Assembly (NCBI GenBank): GCA_964636985.1
Contig: CAZWSX010000004.1
Location: 124,001 to 188,000 of the forward strand
Direction of reading: 5' to 3'
From: CAZWSX01 sp964636985
GTDB taxonomy: Bacteria; Planctomycetota; Planctomycetia; Pirellulales; Pirellulaceae
Length of the DNA: 64,000 bases
Below are positions 50,066 through 59,788 of this stretch, piece after piece. The stretch's first letter is position 1; the number at the start of each line of letters is the position of its first letter. The position numbers and the translations under genes were made by a program. The notes under the pieces are model-generated. The model did no database searches and was not told the DNA's origin. It saw only the letters and a list, made by a program, of their open reading frames with translations.

Positions 50066-50167
50066 CGACTTCGATCAATCCCCGACGCTTTCCGCACATG
50101 GTCCGAACGAAACTTGGCACTCCCGAAACGGACATCGCATGAACCCGCTCCACACTTCGGAGAACAA

Positions 50168-50640
<473 letters not shown>

Positions 50641-50680
50641 AATCTCCTCACAAGAACCGGACAGTTCCGGCACAAAAAAA

Positions 50681-51622
<942 letters not shown>

Positions 51623-51665
51623 TGAATGGTTCATCCTCAAATTGGTCCGGTCCTATTGCAGTTTG

Positions 51666-51986
51666 TCAAGCCGCAGATGTTCGATAGCGTCGAGCTTCTG
51701 TTTTTCTCTGCTCGTGCATCGTCGCCGTGGTCCGCCTGATTGGTGCCAACCGGTAACCTCGCCGACGAAGCTCACGCCGAAGTGCGAGTGTTTCCTGCCG
51801 ACTTGCTGGCGTCGTCGCCTGCATGACTCCGTGAAAATCGGCACCACCATGCTGACCGAAATGTTCATAGCTGAGGCATTGCCAGCCATACCGATCCGAT
51901 GGGATTGTCGGAAACAAGGCGATGATGGTGCCGGTGTCCTTCCACCTACGGAAAATCACGAACGTCTTTTCTGTTTTCGCTTTCAC
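51666..51986 (-). CDS. Small plasmid-type protein, unknown function
   Basis: A 106-residue protein starting at GTG 51986 (CAAGGAGAACTCGGC upstream). It reads KTFVIFRRWKDTGTIIALFPTIPSDRYGWQCLSYEHFGQHGGADFHGVMQATTPAS, a family I recognise as common on plasmids and conjugative elements (VIFRKW and the SY-x-H-x-GQHG patterns). Function unknown. Basic C-terminal tail. Leader carries the GGACC box 28 bases upstream. Confidence 0.78.
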   Translation of the reverse strand: MKAKTEKTFVIFRRWKDTGTIIALFPTIPSDRYGWQCLSYEHFGQHGGADFHGVMQATTPASRQETLALRRELRRRGYRLAPIRRTTATMHEQRKTEARRYRTSAA

Positions 51987-52021
51987 GCCGAGTTCTCCTT
52001 GGTTGTGTTAGGTGGTCCGAC

Positions 52022-52285
52022 TCACTCGACTTCCTCTATGGAGCGGATTGAGGGGATGACATGTTCATCAATCGGGACGCCGAGTTCGTGAAGCTGTTCG
52101 GCAAGGTCTCGGTTCTCATCGACCGGCATCCCAAAGTTGTCGGCGACTTCGATGTATTCCAGTGAGTCGTCCATCGGGTCCGCTTCGCCATCGAGCAGTT
52201 TGACGACGGCTTCCGCTTCGCTGGTGGCTTCAACCCGATACTTGGACGTGTGAAGCTCGTACTGCTCTATTTCGTATACGGGCAT
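52022..52285 (-). CDS. Small acidic protein, unknown function
   Basis: An 87-residue acidic protein (VYEIEQYELHTSKYRVEATSEAEAVVKLLDGEADPMDDSLEYIEVADNFGMPVDENRDLAEQL). Its sequence style (VEAxSEAEAV) resembles small ATP-cone-like or anti-restriction-adjacent accessory proteins, but no domain can be named. The gene starts 15 bases after the stop of the upstream gene, and so lacks the shared leader; it is presumably co-translated with it. Confidence 0.6.
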   Translation of the reverse strand: MPVYEIEQYELHTSKYRVEATSEAEAVVKLLDGEADPMDDSLEYIEVADNFGMPVDENRDLAEQLHELGVPIDEHVIPSIRSIEEVE

Positions 52286-52300
52286 GATTGTGGTTCTCCT

Positions 52301-52555
52301 TCATTGCCAACGAAGACGTGAGAGGCGTTCCTCTTCGAGTCGCTTCGCTCTGCGTTCCCACATTGGTCCGCAGATGACTTTGATCTTGGCGATGACTCGA
52401 TGAGCCTTTTCGAGTTTGCCAGCGTCTTCGTACTCAAAGATGCGAAGGCGGAGTCGCCGAAGCATTCGTTCGTACTTGTGGAATCGCTGGTTCTCTCGAA
52501 TCTTTCGTTGCAGCGATTTCGGTGAGAGCAGAATGCGGTCGGCATCGTCGATCAT
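52301..52555 (-). CDS. Small basic coiled-coil protein, unknown function
   Basis: The start is placed at ATG 52555, after CAACCGGAAACAACTC, which matches the leader architecture of neighbouring genes; ATG 52606 is an alternative. The 84-residue product is strongly charged and helical (SPKSLQRKIRENQRFHKYERMLRRLRLRIFEYEDAGKLEKAHRVIAKIKVICGPMWERRAKRLEEERLSRL). A nucleic-acid-binding role is plausible from charge, not shown. Confidence 0.5.
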   Translation of the reverse strand: MIDDADRILLSPKSLQRKIRENQRFHKYERMLRRLRLRIFEYEDAGKLEKAHRVIAKIKVICGPMWERRAKRLEEERLSRLRWQ

Positions 52556-52619
52556 GAGTTGTTTCCGGTTGAGGGTGAGGCATCGTGGTTGTTCCCGATA
52601 CCTCACCGTTCCGGTCCAC

Positions 52620-53260
<641 letters not shown>

Positions 53261-53315
53261 GTTACCGTTACGGTGAACTGCGTTGGTCCGGCTTGCGGCG
53301 AGCCAGAAAGCAGAA

Positions 53316-53342
53316 GAGCCAGCGAGGGGGACTCGCTGACTC
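53316..53342 (-). terminator. Hairpin between ArdC gene and the next gene
   Basis: On the minus strand GAGTCAGCGAG / CTCGCTGGCTC (11 pairs with one T-G) around a 5-base loop, 14 bases after the ardC stop and followed by TTCTGCTTTC. Partial terminator or processing site that could lower expression of the downstream array relative to ardC. Confidence 0.6.
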
Positions 53343-53356
53343 TTTGGATTGTCCGG

Positions 53357-54262
53357 TCAGGCGGCGACCGGTTCGATTTGACGACTGAAGCTCAGCACGA
53401 AGTCGGCGGCTTTCGATGCGGCGGTGGACGCCTTGAAGATGAAGCGTGGGTCGCTTTGTAAGCTCTTGAGCCACGAAGCGAGATACGCCTGAGTGTTACT
53501 CAGGTCATCGCTCTGTGGAATCTGAAGCTCGCTGCACATGAACGCCGCAGCGATCTCTGCACGAAGCTCGCCCTCTGCATAGGTGCCGGTCCAGTCGCAT
53601 CGAGACTCCGACCAGTGAGCCAATTCGTGCAACGCCGTCGAGTAGAACTCCTTCTCGTTCCCGAACCGATGCTTCGGAACCATCTGGATATGATCGGTGG
53701 TCCGGTTGTAGAAGCATTTGTCGCCGCCGTACCGGATGTCGGCTTGTGTCGCAGCGATGGCGATCTCAGCCGGTGCGAAATCGGCGAACTCATCGTTCTT
53801 CGTTTCCGCTTCGACATCAACCAGATGTCGCAGGTGGTCCGGCAGATCGACTTGCTCTGCGTTGAAGACGCAGTACGTCTTCAGCATGGCGAACTCGATT
53901 TCGACTTCTTCGCCGGTCGTCGGGTCTTCCTTGGTCTTCTTGATCGGAGCGTAGTAAATGATCGAGCAGCCCCACTCGCCGGGTTTGACGCTGGCGGGAC
54001 GGCTTGTGACTCGTGCTCCGAGGTCCGACCACTGCTTCCAAGTGGCGTACCACTTGCTGGTGAAGCCATGCTCCATCTGATGGAGAGGCAGCAAAGCTGC
54101 TGCGTTGATGCCCCGATAGGCTTTACCGCTGACGATGTTCGTCGGTGCTCCGCAGTTGGGCGACGTGCTCCACGGCTTCCGCCACGGGATCGTGCCTGCT
54201 TTGAGCGATTCGACGATCTTGTTGGTGATCTCTTCTTGAATCTGCTTGGTGCTCTTCGCCAT
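53357..54262 (-). CDS. ardC: ArdC-like antirestriction protein with ssDNA-binding and zincin domains
   Basis: ATG at 54262 follows CAGGAGACGAACG. The 301-residue protein has the DUF1738/ArdC N-terminal ssDNA-binding domain (QEEITNKIVESLKAGTIPWRKPWS, GKAYRGINAAAL, SKWYATWKQWSDLGARV) and a C-terminal zincin-like domain with HELAHWSE in the segment STALHELAHWSESRCD. ArdC proteins protect incoming DNA from host restriction and are typical of conjugative plasmids and integrative elements. Start codon also lies in a 6-base inverted repeat (CCATCG 54259-54264 with CGATGG 54292-54297). First gene of the minus-strand accessory array. Confidence 0.92.
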   Translation of the reverse strand: MAKSTKQIQEEITNKIVESLKAGTIPWRKPWSTSPNCGAPTNIVSGKAYRGINAAALLPLHQMEHGFTSKWYATWKQWSDLGARVTSRPASVKPGEWGCSIIYYAPIKKTKEDPTTGEEVEIEFAMLKTYCVFNAEQVDLPDHLRHLVDVEAETKNDEFADFAPAEIAIAATQADIRYGGDKCFYNRTTDHIQMVPKHRFGNEKEFYSTALHELAHWSESRCDWTGTYAEGELRAEIAAAFMCSELQIPQSDDLSNTQAYLASWLKSLQSDPRFIFKASTAASKAADFVLSFSRQIEPVAA

Positions 54263-54328
54263 CGTTCGTCTCCTGAGTGGTTGAGGGTTGCCGATGGAGG
54301 GCAACCTTGGTCCAAGGAGACGATTGGC

Positions 54329-54348
54329 GAGTTACAACTTTGCAACTC
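54329..54348 (-). promoter_or_regulatory. Imperfect 20-base palindrome upstream of ardC
   Basis: GAGTTACAACTTTGCAACTC, 16 of 20 positions symmetric, located between the ardC leader and the far upstream gene end. It may be an operator for the accessory array; no regulator can be assigned. Confidence 0.4.
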
Positions 54349-54498
54349 GGCTCAACTGGCAGACAATTTCATTACGAGCAGATAATATCTTTTCAGCAGT
54401 GACCTACGCCTTACGCCAAAAGACATGAAGCCAGCGAACGGTATCACTCTTCGAGGTTTCGCAGGTGTCGGATCGGCAGAAACGAGAAGCCCGAAGTG

Positions 54499-55596
54499 TC
54501 AGCGGACCGATTCTTCCGCTGACTCCTGATTGTCCATTCTTCGGTGGACTTCAAGGTACTCCTCAAGGCTCTTCTTGATGCGGACCATTTTTGGAAGCGA
54601 AGTGTATGGGATCATCTCCTCATCGACATGCTCAATCCATTGTGGCAACTTGTATTCGCTACGTTCACCCCAACTTCGGCAATTGCGACAGAGCAAAAGA
54701 ATCTGACGAATGTCGTCCGCAAGACGATTTCGAAGCAATTGCACTTCGTTTGGAAGCGACGGCAGCACGTCCTCACGGAATTGTCGGACGTATTCTTTAT
54801 TGACAGCTTCCATCAGAAGTTGATGTGCCTCCCCAAATAGTTCATCGTCGATGTCGTCGTGTAGGTCTCGATTCGCCAACGCCTCTTCAATTTCGGCATT
54901 CGTCGGATCGGGGAGATGTTCGAAGCCAGTTGCCACGGACAACAAGGAAGCCAGCGTCGTCGAAAAGTGGGACTTCGGCAACGATTCCTGAATGTCAGGA
55001 TAAAGTATGAAACGGCGATCCAACTCTTTCTGGTTCACTTCCAGTGCGAAGTCTTTTGTATTCTCAGTGCAGAAGAGAAGCGGACCGTTTATATTCTGCC
55101 TCTCGAAGTGAGACACAAGCGATTCGACAATCAGGGCGTCTTGATCCGACGACTTTTTGCAGTGAGGCATCTTTCCGGCGATCTGCCTGCGTTTTGCTGC
55201 AACTACGATCTCTGGTGTTAGCGGAATCAGTGTGACGTTTGTTGATTTGAGGAACTTATCGATCAACTTCATCAGTTCGGCACATTCAGCAATTCGCTTC
55301 TGCTTCAGTTGCTTGATGAGAGCCAGTACATCAGTCTTGAGTGAGTCGATCTCGCTCCATGTATCCTTCGTCGCCTTGTTGATGGCATCGCTCAGTTTGT
55401 CGCAATTGGACTCCATTTCCTGCGGCAAAGTGCGGAAAGCCTTGGACACTTCGAGATAGACCACTTCCGGCACGAGGAGTACAAAAGTGCTCTCCTCGAC
55501 CAGCGTTCGGAGATCGTCGAGATGCTCCCGCTCACACCCCGGACGCCCTTGTGTTGCAATTCGAATGAATATGTTGGCGTCAACGAAGACATTCAT
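54499..55596 (-). CDS. PIN-domain (DUF4935-like) protein
   Basis: A 365-residue protein with an N-terminal PIN-like nuclease fold: FVDANIFIRIA (Asp6), VPEVVYLEVSKAF (acidic Glu), SSDQDALIVESL and LLFCTENTKDF with Asp residues that would form the metal-binding cluster. The remaining ~200 residues are helical and of no known domain. PIN proteins are RNases, often toxins or defence effectors. The gene lies 54 bases after the double-helicase gene, on the same strand, and is probably the last gene of the XRE-helicase-PIN unit. Confidence 0.8.
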   Translation of the reverse strand: MNVFVDANIFIRIATQGRPGCEREHLDDLRTLVEESTFVLLVPEVVYLEVSKAFRTLPQEMESNCDKLSDAINKATKDTWSEIDSLKTDVLALIKQLKQKRIAECAELMKLIDKFLKSTNVTLIPLTPEIVVAAKRRQIAGKMPHCKKSSDQDALIVESLVSHFERQNINGPLLFCTENTKDFALEVNQKELDRRFILYPDIQESLPKSHFSTTLASLLSVATGFEHLPDPTNAEIEEALANRDLHDDIDDELFGEAHQLLMEAVNKEYVRQFREDVLPSLPNEVQLLRNRLADDIRQILLLCRNCRSWGERSEYKLPQWIEHVDEEMIPYTSLPKMVRIKKSLEEYLEVHRRMDNQESAEESVR

Positions 55597-55650
55597 ATTG
55601 AGTAATCCTGAACTTGCGAATGTAGGTTCCCATGACTCTGGTGTGGCTGT

Positions 55651-58600
55651 TCAGAAGATGTCGTCGCCAACCTTCAAGATGAGATACGGCGGGTTGGCAC
55701 CTTCGTGGCTTTCGCCCGTTTCACTTCCGAAACATGCAATTGCGGTGTCCTCCCTTGTGAACCAGAAGAGTGGTTCAGCCAATACTGCTCCGGCACTATC
55801 AGTGATAGGTTCTTGCCGAATGTCGTACCGCTTCCAGAGATCGACCAGCCATTTGCGATGCTTGTGTCCGATGCGGTCCAGAATGTCGTTGAGGTCGTCT
55901 TGGATGCTCGTTGGGATTTCAACTTCGGGAGTCGAGTTCATCGCCTCGACACACGTGGAAATTGTCTCACTCAAGGTACGGGATATGGAAGAGCGTTCAC
56001 GGATGCCGTAAATCGCCAGCAGCGATCTGGCACGAGTCATCGCCACATAGAGGTTGTTAGCGAGAATCTGTCCGTCACCGGTCACGTACTGATCGACGCA
56101 GGGAATCATGACGACTTCCGACTCATAGCCCTTGTAAGAATGCGAAGTGGTTACAACCAGCGTGTTCTCCTGACGCTCGAACGGTCGGTTTGTCTGTACC
56201 GACAATTCGACGCCGATTTCCGCCAGCCTCGGTTTCAGCTTTGATTCGAGAAGCTGGACGACCGACTTCCCGTTGTAAATCACGCAAATATCGGCTGGCG
56301 AAATCCCTTCCTTCTGGATCAGATGCTTCAGGTGACCGGCGATGGCGTCGATTTCGTCGCTGCGATTGTCGAAGGCGTGGAAGATCGGTTTCGGTCCCTC
56401 GATCTGGTTGAACCGCACACGCAGCCATTCTTCGCCGTTGCGTTGGCTCTTCTCGATCAACCCCATGCCCATCAGTTCGTTCTGATCTTGCCGCTGGTCG
56501 GGCGGTGTCAGGCGGTGCAGCACGTTGACGGCGAGATCCGCAATCGGTGTTGTCGAACGGAAGCTCTCCCGCATGATCGTGGAGCGACCACGCATGTCGA
56601 GTCCGAACTCTGACCACTTCGGGGTCTTCCGTCCGTAGATGTTTTGAGCATTGTCGTAGAAGATGTGGGCGGAACGACTGTTCGGATCGTCGGCATCGGT
56701 TTGTTCAACAATCGACAACAACAGCTTGAGCGTGGACGGACCCATGTCCTGAGCTTCGTCGATGAACAATGCAGAGCATCGGGGAAGAAGCTCAGCGGCA
56801 TCCTGTCGATTCAGGAACTCTTCCGCCGCACGGTCGTAATCGAACTCAAAGTCATCCATTTTCAGCGAGGCACTTGGCAACATCCCGGCAAGCACATCTT
56901 TGACGTGCAGCAGGGATACCTGCTCCCACGGGAAGTTCGGTTTCTCAAAGAGGTCGCCTTCAGACAGGCTGCTCCACGCCGATTCCACCGACTCCCTCAG
57001 CAGCTTGTGCAGAGAGCGGTTGGCGTAGACCGCCCAGATTCGGACGTTCTTGCCCCCTTCCAGCCGCTTCACCGTCTTCGCCAGCCAGTTACAGAGAACA
57101 ATCGACTTGCCGCTTCCGGCAACGCCACGCACCAACCGAGGCTTGCCGTCAAGATTCAGATTGGTCAGCCGTTGCTGCTCCTGCGAGAGCACCGGCTTCA
57201 TGTCTTTGCGTTGGGCGATCTGTTCCCCCATGCCGCCTTTGCCGGTCTCGGTGCCCGGTTTGTCGGATCGAGGTCGTCGCCGAATGCCTTTGCCCTGTTG
57301 CTCGATCCGTTCCCAGCGAACCCGATTGTCTTCTTCCATCAAGATGCTTGGCGTCAAACGGCGGAGCAACGGTTTGAGATACGGCTCGTCCATTTCACTG
57401 CGGCTGGCAAGCACGATCACGGCTTCACGTGCCCGGCTCAATGCGACGTTGACCAGCCGTTTCCATTCTTCGTATGGCCAATTGTAACTGCCTGCATTCA
57501 CGGTATCGAAAATGACCACATCGGCTTCCGAACCTTGCTGGCTGTGGACGGTCGAGGCTTCCCAATCGGTCAGTCCCCATCCAGCGAAGAGCTTGGCAAT
57601 GGACTGAGCCTGAGCTTTGTAAGGAGAGATGAACAGTCCCTTGGACTGTCGGACGCCTGAATCCGAGAAGAGCTTCTCAAGGACGCTCGGCGTGATCGAT
57701 CTCACCCAGCTTTTGTTGCCCGGTCCTCGCTCGGCACGAATGGAGGCGAGATCGCCCGACTCTTCGTCCAGCACATACCAGATCGCTCTGGAAAAGTCCT
57801 TGAGCAACGATGGAAGGTGCGATTCACGCTGCTGCGTTTCGACTGCCGTCTTTAGAAACCCGCCGTATTGGAAGTCGGAGACGACTTTGCAGACATCGGG
57901 GTGCATTCGACGTTGTTCGGTAAGAACATGAACCGCCTTGGGCGTGTGTTCCAAATCGTCGAGATGACTCAGCCCGCTACTCGCCAGCCACGTTTGTTGT
58001 CGTGTCGGTAAGATTCGAGAGATGCGGCTGATCGGAGCCAACTGCTTGGAATCGCCCACGAGCACAACTCGGCGTGCTGCCAGATACGACAATGCGGCAA
58101 TCGCTGTCCGTGACATCAGCCCCGCTTCGTCGATGAAGATGGTCGTGAAGGGAGCATCACCGTTTTCCACCATCTTGGTGACGAGGTTGTCCTTGAGGTA
58201 GCTCATCGCCTTGAATGCCGTTGCGATCACCACTCGCACATCGGGATCGACAAAAATGCGTTTGCTTTGGTCACCGCTGCCCGCTCGCAGTTCGCCAATC
58301 TGTTTTCGGGTGAGAGCCTTCTCTTCCCACGTGTCAAACAGGCGAAGCTGACCGGCGAGATCATCGATCTTGTGGAGAACCTCTGACTCGGTCCCTCGCA
58401 GCATCGATTCCAAGCCGGTACTGCTGAAAGATTGAAGAGAAGCTCCTTTGCCGATGCGAAGCAGCTTTCCTTCATCCAGTTCAACCGATGATCTGCTTCG
58501 TGCTGCGTTGCCAATTGAGAGGGCTACTGCATCGGTCGCACGGTTGGTCGTTGAGACAACCAGAATGCGTTCGGTGGGATCATCGAGAACAGCGGCAATC

Positions 58601-59295
58601 TGCTGCCCGGTCGTCCATGTCTTGCCTGTGCCGGGCGGTCCCCACAGCACGTTCCACGAGTGCTGCCACCAGTCCTGCATGTGCGGCAGACCAACCCGGC
58701 TTGGATTCGCTACGGCAGGATGTATCCCACCTTCCGCCGCCGCCAAGCGATGTGGCAGGTCTTGTCGTGCCGCCTCGAATTCCGCTTCGTTGAATACGGC
58801 GTCGAGCACCGACAGGAACTCGAACGGACGTACAAAGAACGAGCCAGTTGTCGGCATCGCTTCGGGGTTGTCCAGACTGATGAACAAGCAGCCATTGCGT
58901 TCATCGACTTCGAGGACTTCTCCCTGCCACACGATCTCGTCTTCGTAGGCAGCGTTCTCGTAGGAGAAGTCAGAGAAGAGTGCGTTGTCATCGAGCGACT
59001 TGGGTCGAAAGGCGACCGCACCTTCCCACGTCCAGTCGAATTCGACCGAACTGCCCACGTGAACGACGTAGACCGTCCCTCGATCACGTTCGGCGAAGAT
59101 ACTCACCTTGCGGCAACGCAGCCTCTTCCACTTGGAGCAATCACGGAACTCCTGCCGTACCGAAGTCGCAGCATCCTTGAGCAACTGATCGTCGGCGGGC
59201 GGCAAGCCAAGTTCGGCATGGAAGCGAGCAGGCTGGAACTCAGCGACATGGATCGCTTCATCGTCACGGGCGACATCGCCGAAATCGTCGTCCAT
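55651..59295 (-). CDS. Giant protein with two complete SF1 helicase cores
   Basis: A 1214-residue protein. Residues 1-200: unknown N-terminal domain. First core (~215-660) is UPF1/DNA2-like SF1: Walker A GPPGTGKT (219-226), DEAG box (389-392), VGDSKQLAPI, TEQRRMHP and TVHSQQGSEADVVIFD. Second core (~700-1100) is UvrD-like: GVAGSGKS (~723-730), DEAQDM (~846), RESFRST, SHSYKGYESEVV and YVAMTRAR. All key motifs are intact in both, so two active motors are likely in one chain. Gene is flanked by XRE regulator and PIN genes; a defence function is inferred. No matching known architecture was recalled. Confidence 0.85.
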   Translation of the reverse strand: MDDDFGDVARDDEAIHVAEFQPARFHAELGLPPADDQLLKDAATSVRQEFRDCSKWKRLRCRKVSIFAERDRGTVYVVHVGSSVEFDWTWEGAVAFRPKSLDDNALFSDFSYENAAYEDEIVWQGEVLEVDERNGCLFISLDNPEAMPTTGSFFVRPFEFLSVLDAVFNEAEFEAARQDLPHRLAAAEGGIHPAVANPSRVGLPHMQDWWQHSWNVLWGPPGTGKTWTTGQQIAAVLDDPTERILVVSTTNRATDAVALSIGNAARSRSSVELDEGKLLRIGKGASLQSFSSTGLESMLRGTESEVLHKIDDLAGQLRLFDTWEEKALTRKQIGELRAGSGDQSKRIFVDPDVRVVIATAFKAMSYLKDNLVTKMVENGDAPFTTIFIDEAGLMSRTAIAALSYLAARRVVLVGDSKQLAPISRISRILPTRQQTWLASSGLSHLDDLEHTPKAVHVLTEQRRMHPDVCKVVSDFQYGGFLKTAVETQQRESHLPSLLKDFSRAIWYVLDEESGDLASIRAERGPGNKSWVRSITPSVLEKLFSDSGVRQSKGLFISPYKAQAQSIAKLFAGWGLTDWEASTVHSQQGSEADVVIFDTVNAGSYNWPYEEWKRLVNVALSRAREAVIVLASRSEMDEPYLKPLLRRLTPSILMEEDNRVRWERIEQQGKGIRRRPRSDKPGTETGKGGMGEQIAQRKDMKPVLSQEQQRLTNLNLDGKPRLVRGVAGSGKSIVLCNWLAKTVKRLEGGKNVRIWAVYANRSLHKLLRESVESAWSSLSEGDLFEKPNFPWEQVSLLHVKDVLAGMLPSASLKMDDFEFDYDRAAEEFLNRQDAAELLPRCSALFIDEAQDMGPSTLKLLLSIVEQTDADDPNSRSAHIFYDNAQNIYGRKTPKWSEFGLDMRGRSTIMRESFRSTTPIADLAVNVLHRLTPPDQRQDQNELMGMGLIEKSQRNGEEWLRVRFNQIEGPKPIFHAFDNRSDEIDAIAGHLKHLIQKEGISPADICVIYNGKSVVQLLESKLKPRLAEIGVELSVQTNRPFERQENTLVVTTSHSYKGYESEVVMIPCVDQYVTGDGQILANNLYVAMTRARSLLAIYGIRERSSISRTLSETISTCVEAMNSTPEVEIPTSIQDDLNDILDRIGHKHRKWLVDLWKRYDIRQEPITDSAGAVLAEPLFWFTREDTAIACFGSETGESHEGANPPYLILKVGDDIF

Positions 59296-59303
59296 GACGG
59301 CTG

Positions 59304-59633
59304 CTATCCCTTCCTGCCGAATTGCTCAAGGAACATGTCCATCTCCTTGTCGTTCATCCCGGCGACCACCCGGAACACTTCCGGTCGCTCGCAGACCCGT
59401 TTCCTGATCGGCTCCGGCACCTTCTCTGCGAGCAGGAGCAACTCCTCCTCGTCGCCGTCGAGTTCCGCCGCCAGCTTGTGGAGGAGGTTCTCGGAAGGGC
59501 TGTGACCCTCTTCCAGCTTGTGGTTTTCGATCTTCGAGATGTACGTGAAGCCGACGCCCACCTTCGCTGCGAGGTCACGCAACGTAAGCTGCTTCGCCTG
59601 ACGGAGTTCCCGTATTCGTTCACCAAGGGTCAT
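59304..59633 (-). CDS. XRE-family transcription regulator
   Basis: A 109-residue HTH_3 protein: LGERIRELRQAKQLTLRDLAAKVGVGFTYISKIENHKLEEGHSPSENLLHKLAAELDGDEEELLLLAEKVPEP. It is first in the minus-strand unit (8 bases before the helicase start) and divergent from the DUF499 ATPase gene. Its own promoter is overlapped by an inverted repeat (59676-59698), consistent with autorepression and control of both divergent units. Possibly a phage-defence locus repressor. Confidence 0.9.
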   Translation of the reverse strand: MTLGERIRELRQAKQLTLRDLAAKVGVGFTYISKIENHKLEEGHSPSENLLHKLAAELDGDEEELLLLAEKVPEPIRKRVCERPEVFRVVAGMNDKEMDMFLEQFGRKG

Positions 59634-59666
59634 GACGGCTCACCTGCTTGCTTGTACCACCCCAAA

Positions 59667-59698
59667 ATGGTATCGTTGTTGCACTGACAAGTCAACAA
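59667..59698 (-). promoter_or_regulatory. Promoter of the XRE-helicase unit with overlapping operator
   Basis: On the minus strand TTGACT (59690-59695) - 17 bases - TACCAT (59667-59672). An inverted repeat TTGTTG-11-CAACAA (59676-59698) covers the -35 box and the spacer, so a bound regulator would block polymerase. The XRE protein encoded 34 bases downstream is the obvious candidate. Confidence 0.65.
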
Positions 59699-59788
59699 GG
59701 TGGAGCGACCTGTGGAGCGGGTCGTTGCCGCCGAACAATGCCGATGGTCCGTTGTGACGATCACCACTGAACACGTAGGGCGGCAGAC

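Noticed and set aside
56644..57660. Plus-strand 338-codon frame inside the double-helicase gene
   Set aside because: Antisense to a coding sequence with intact helicase motifs.
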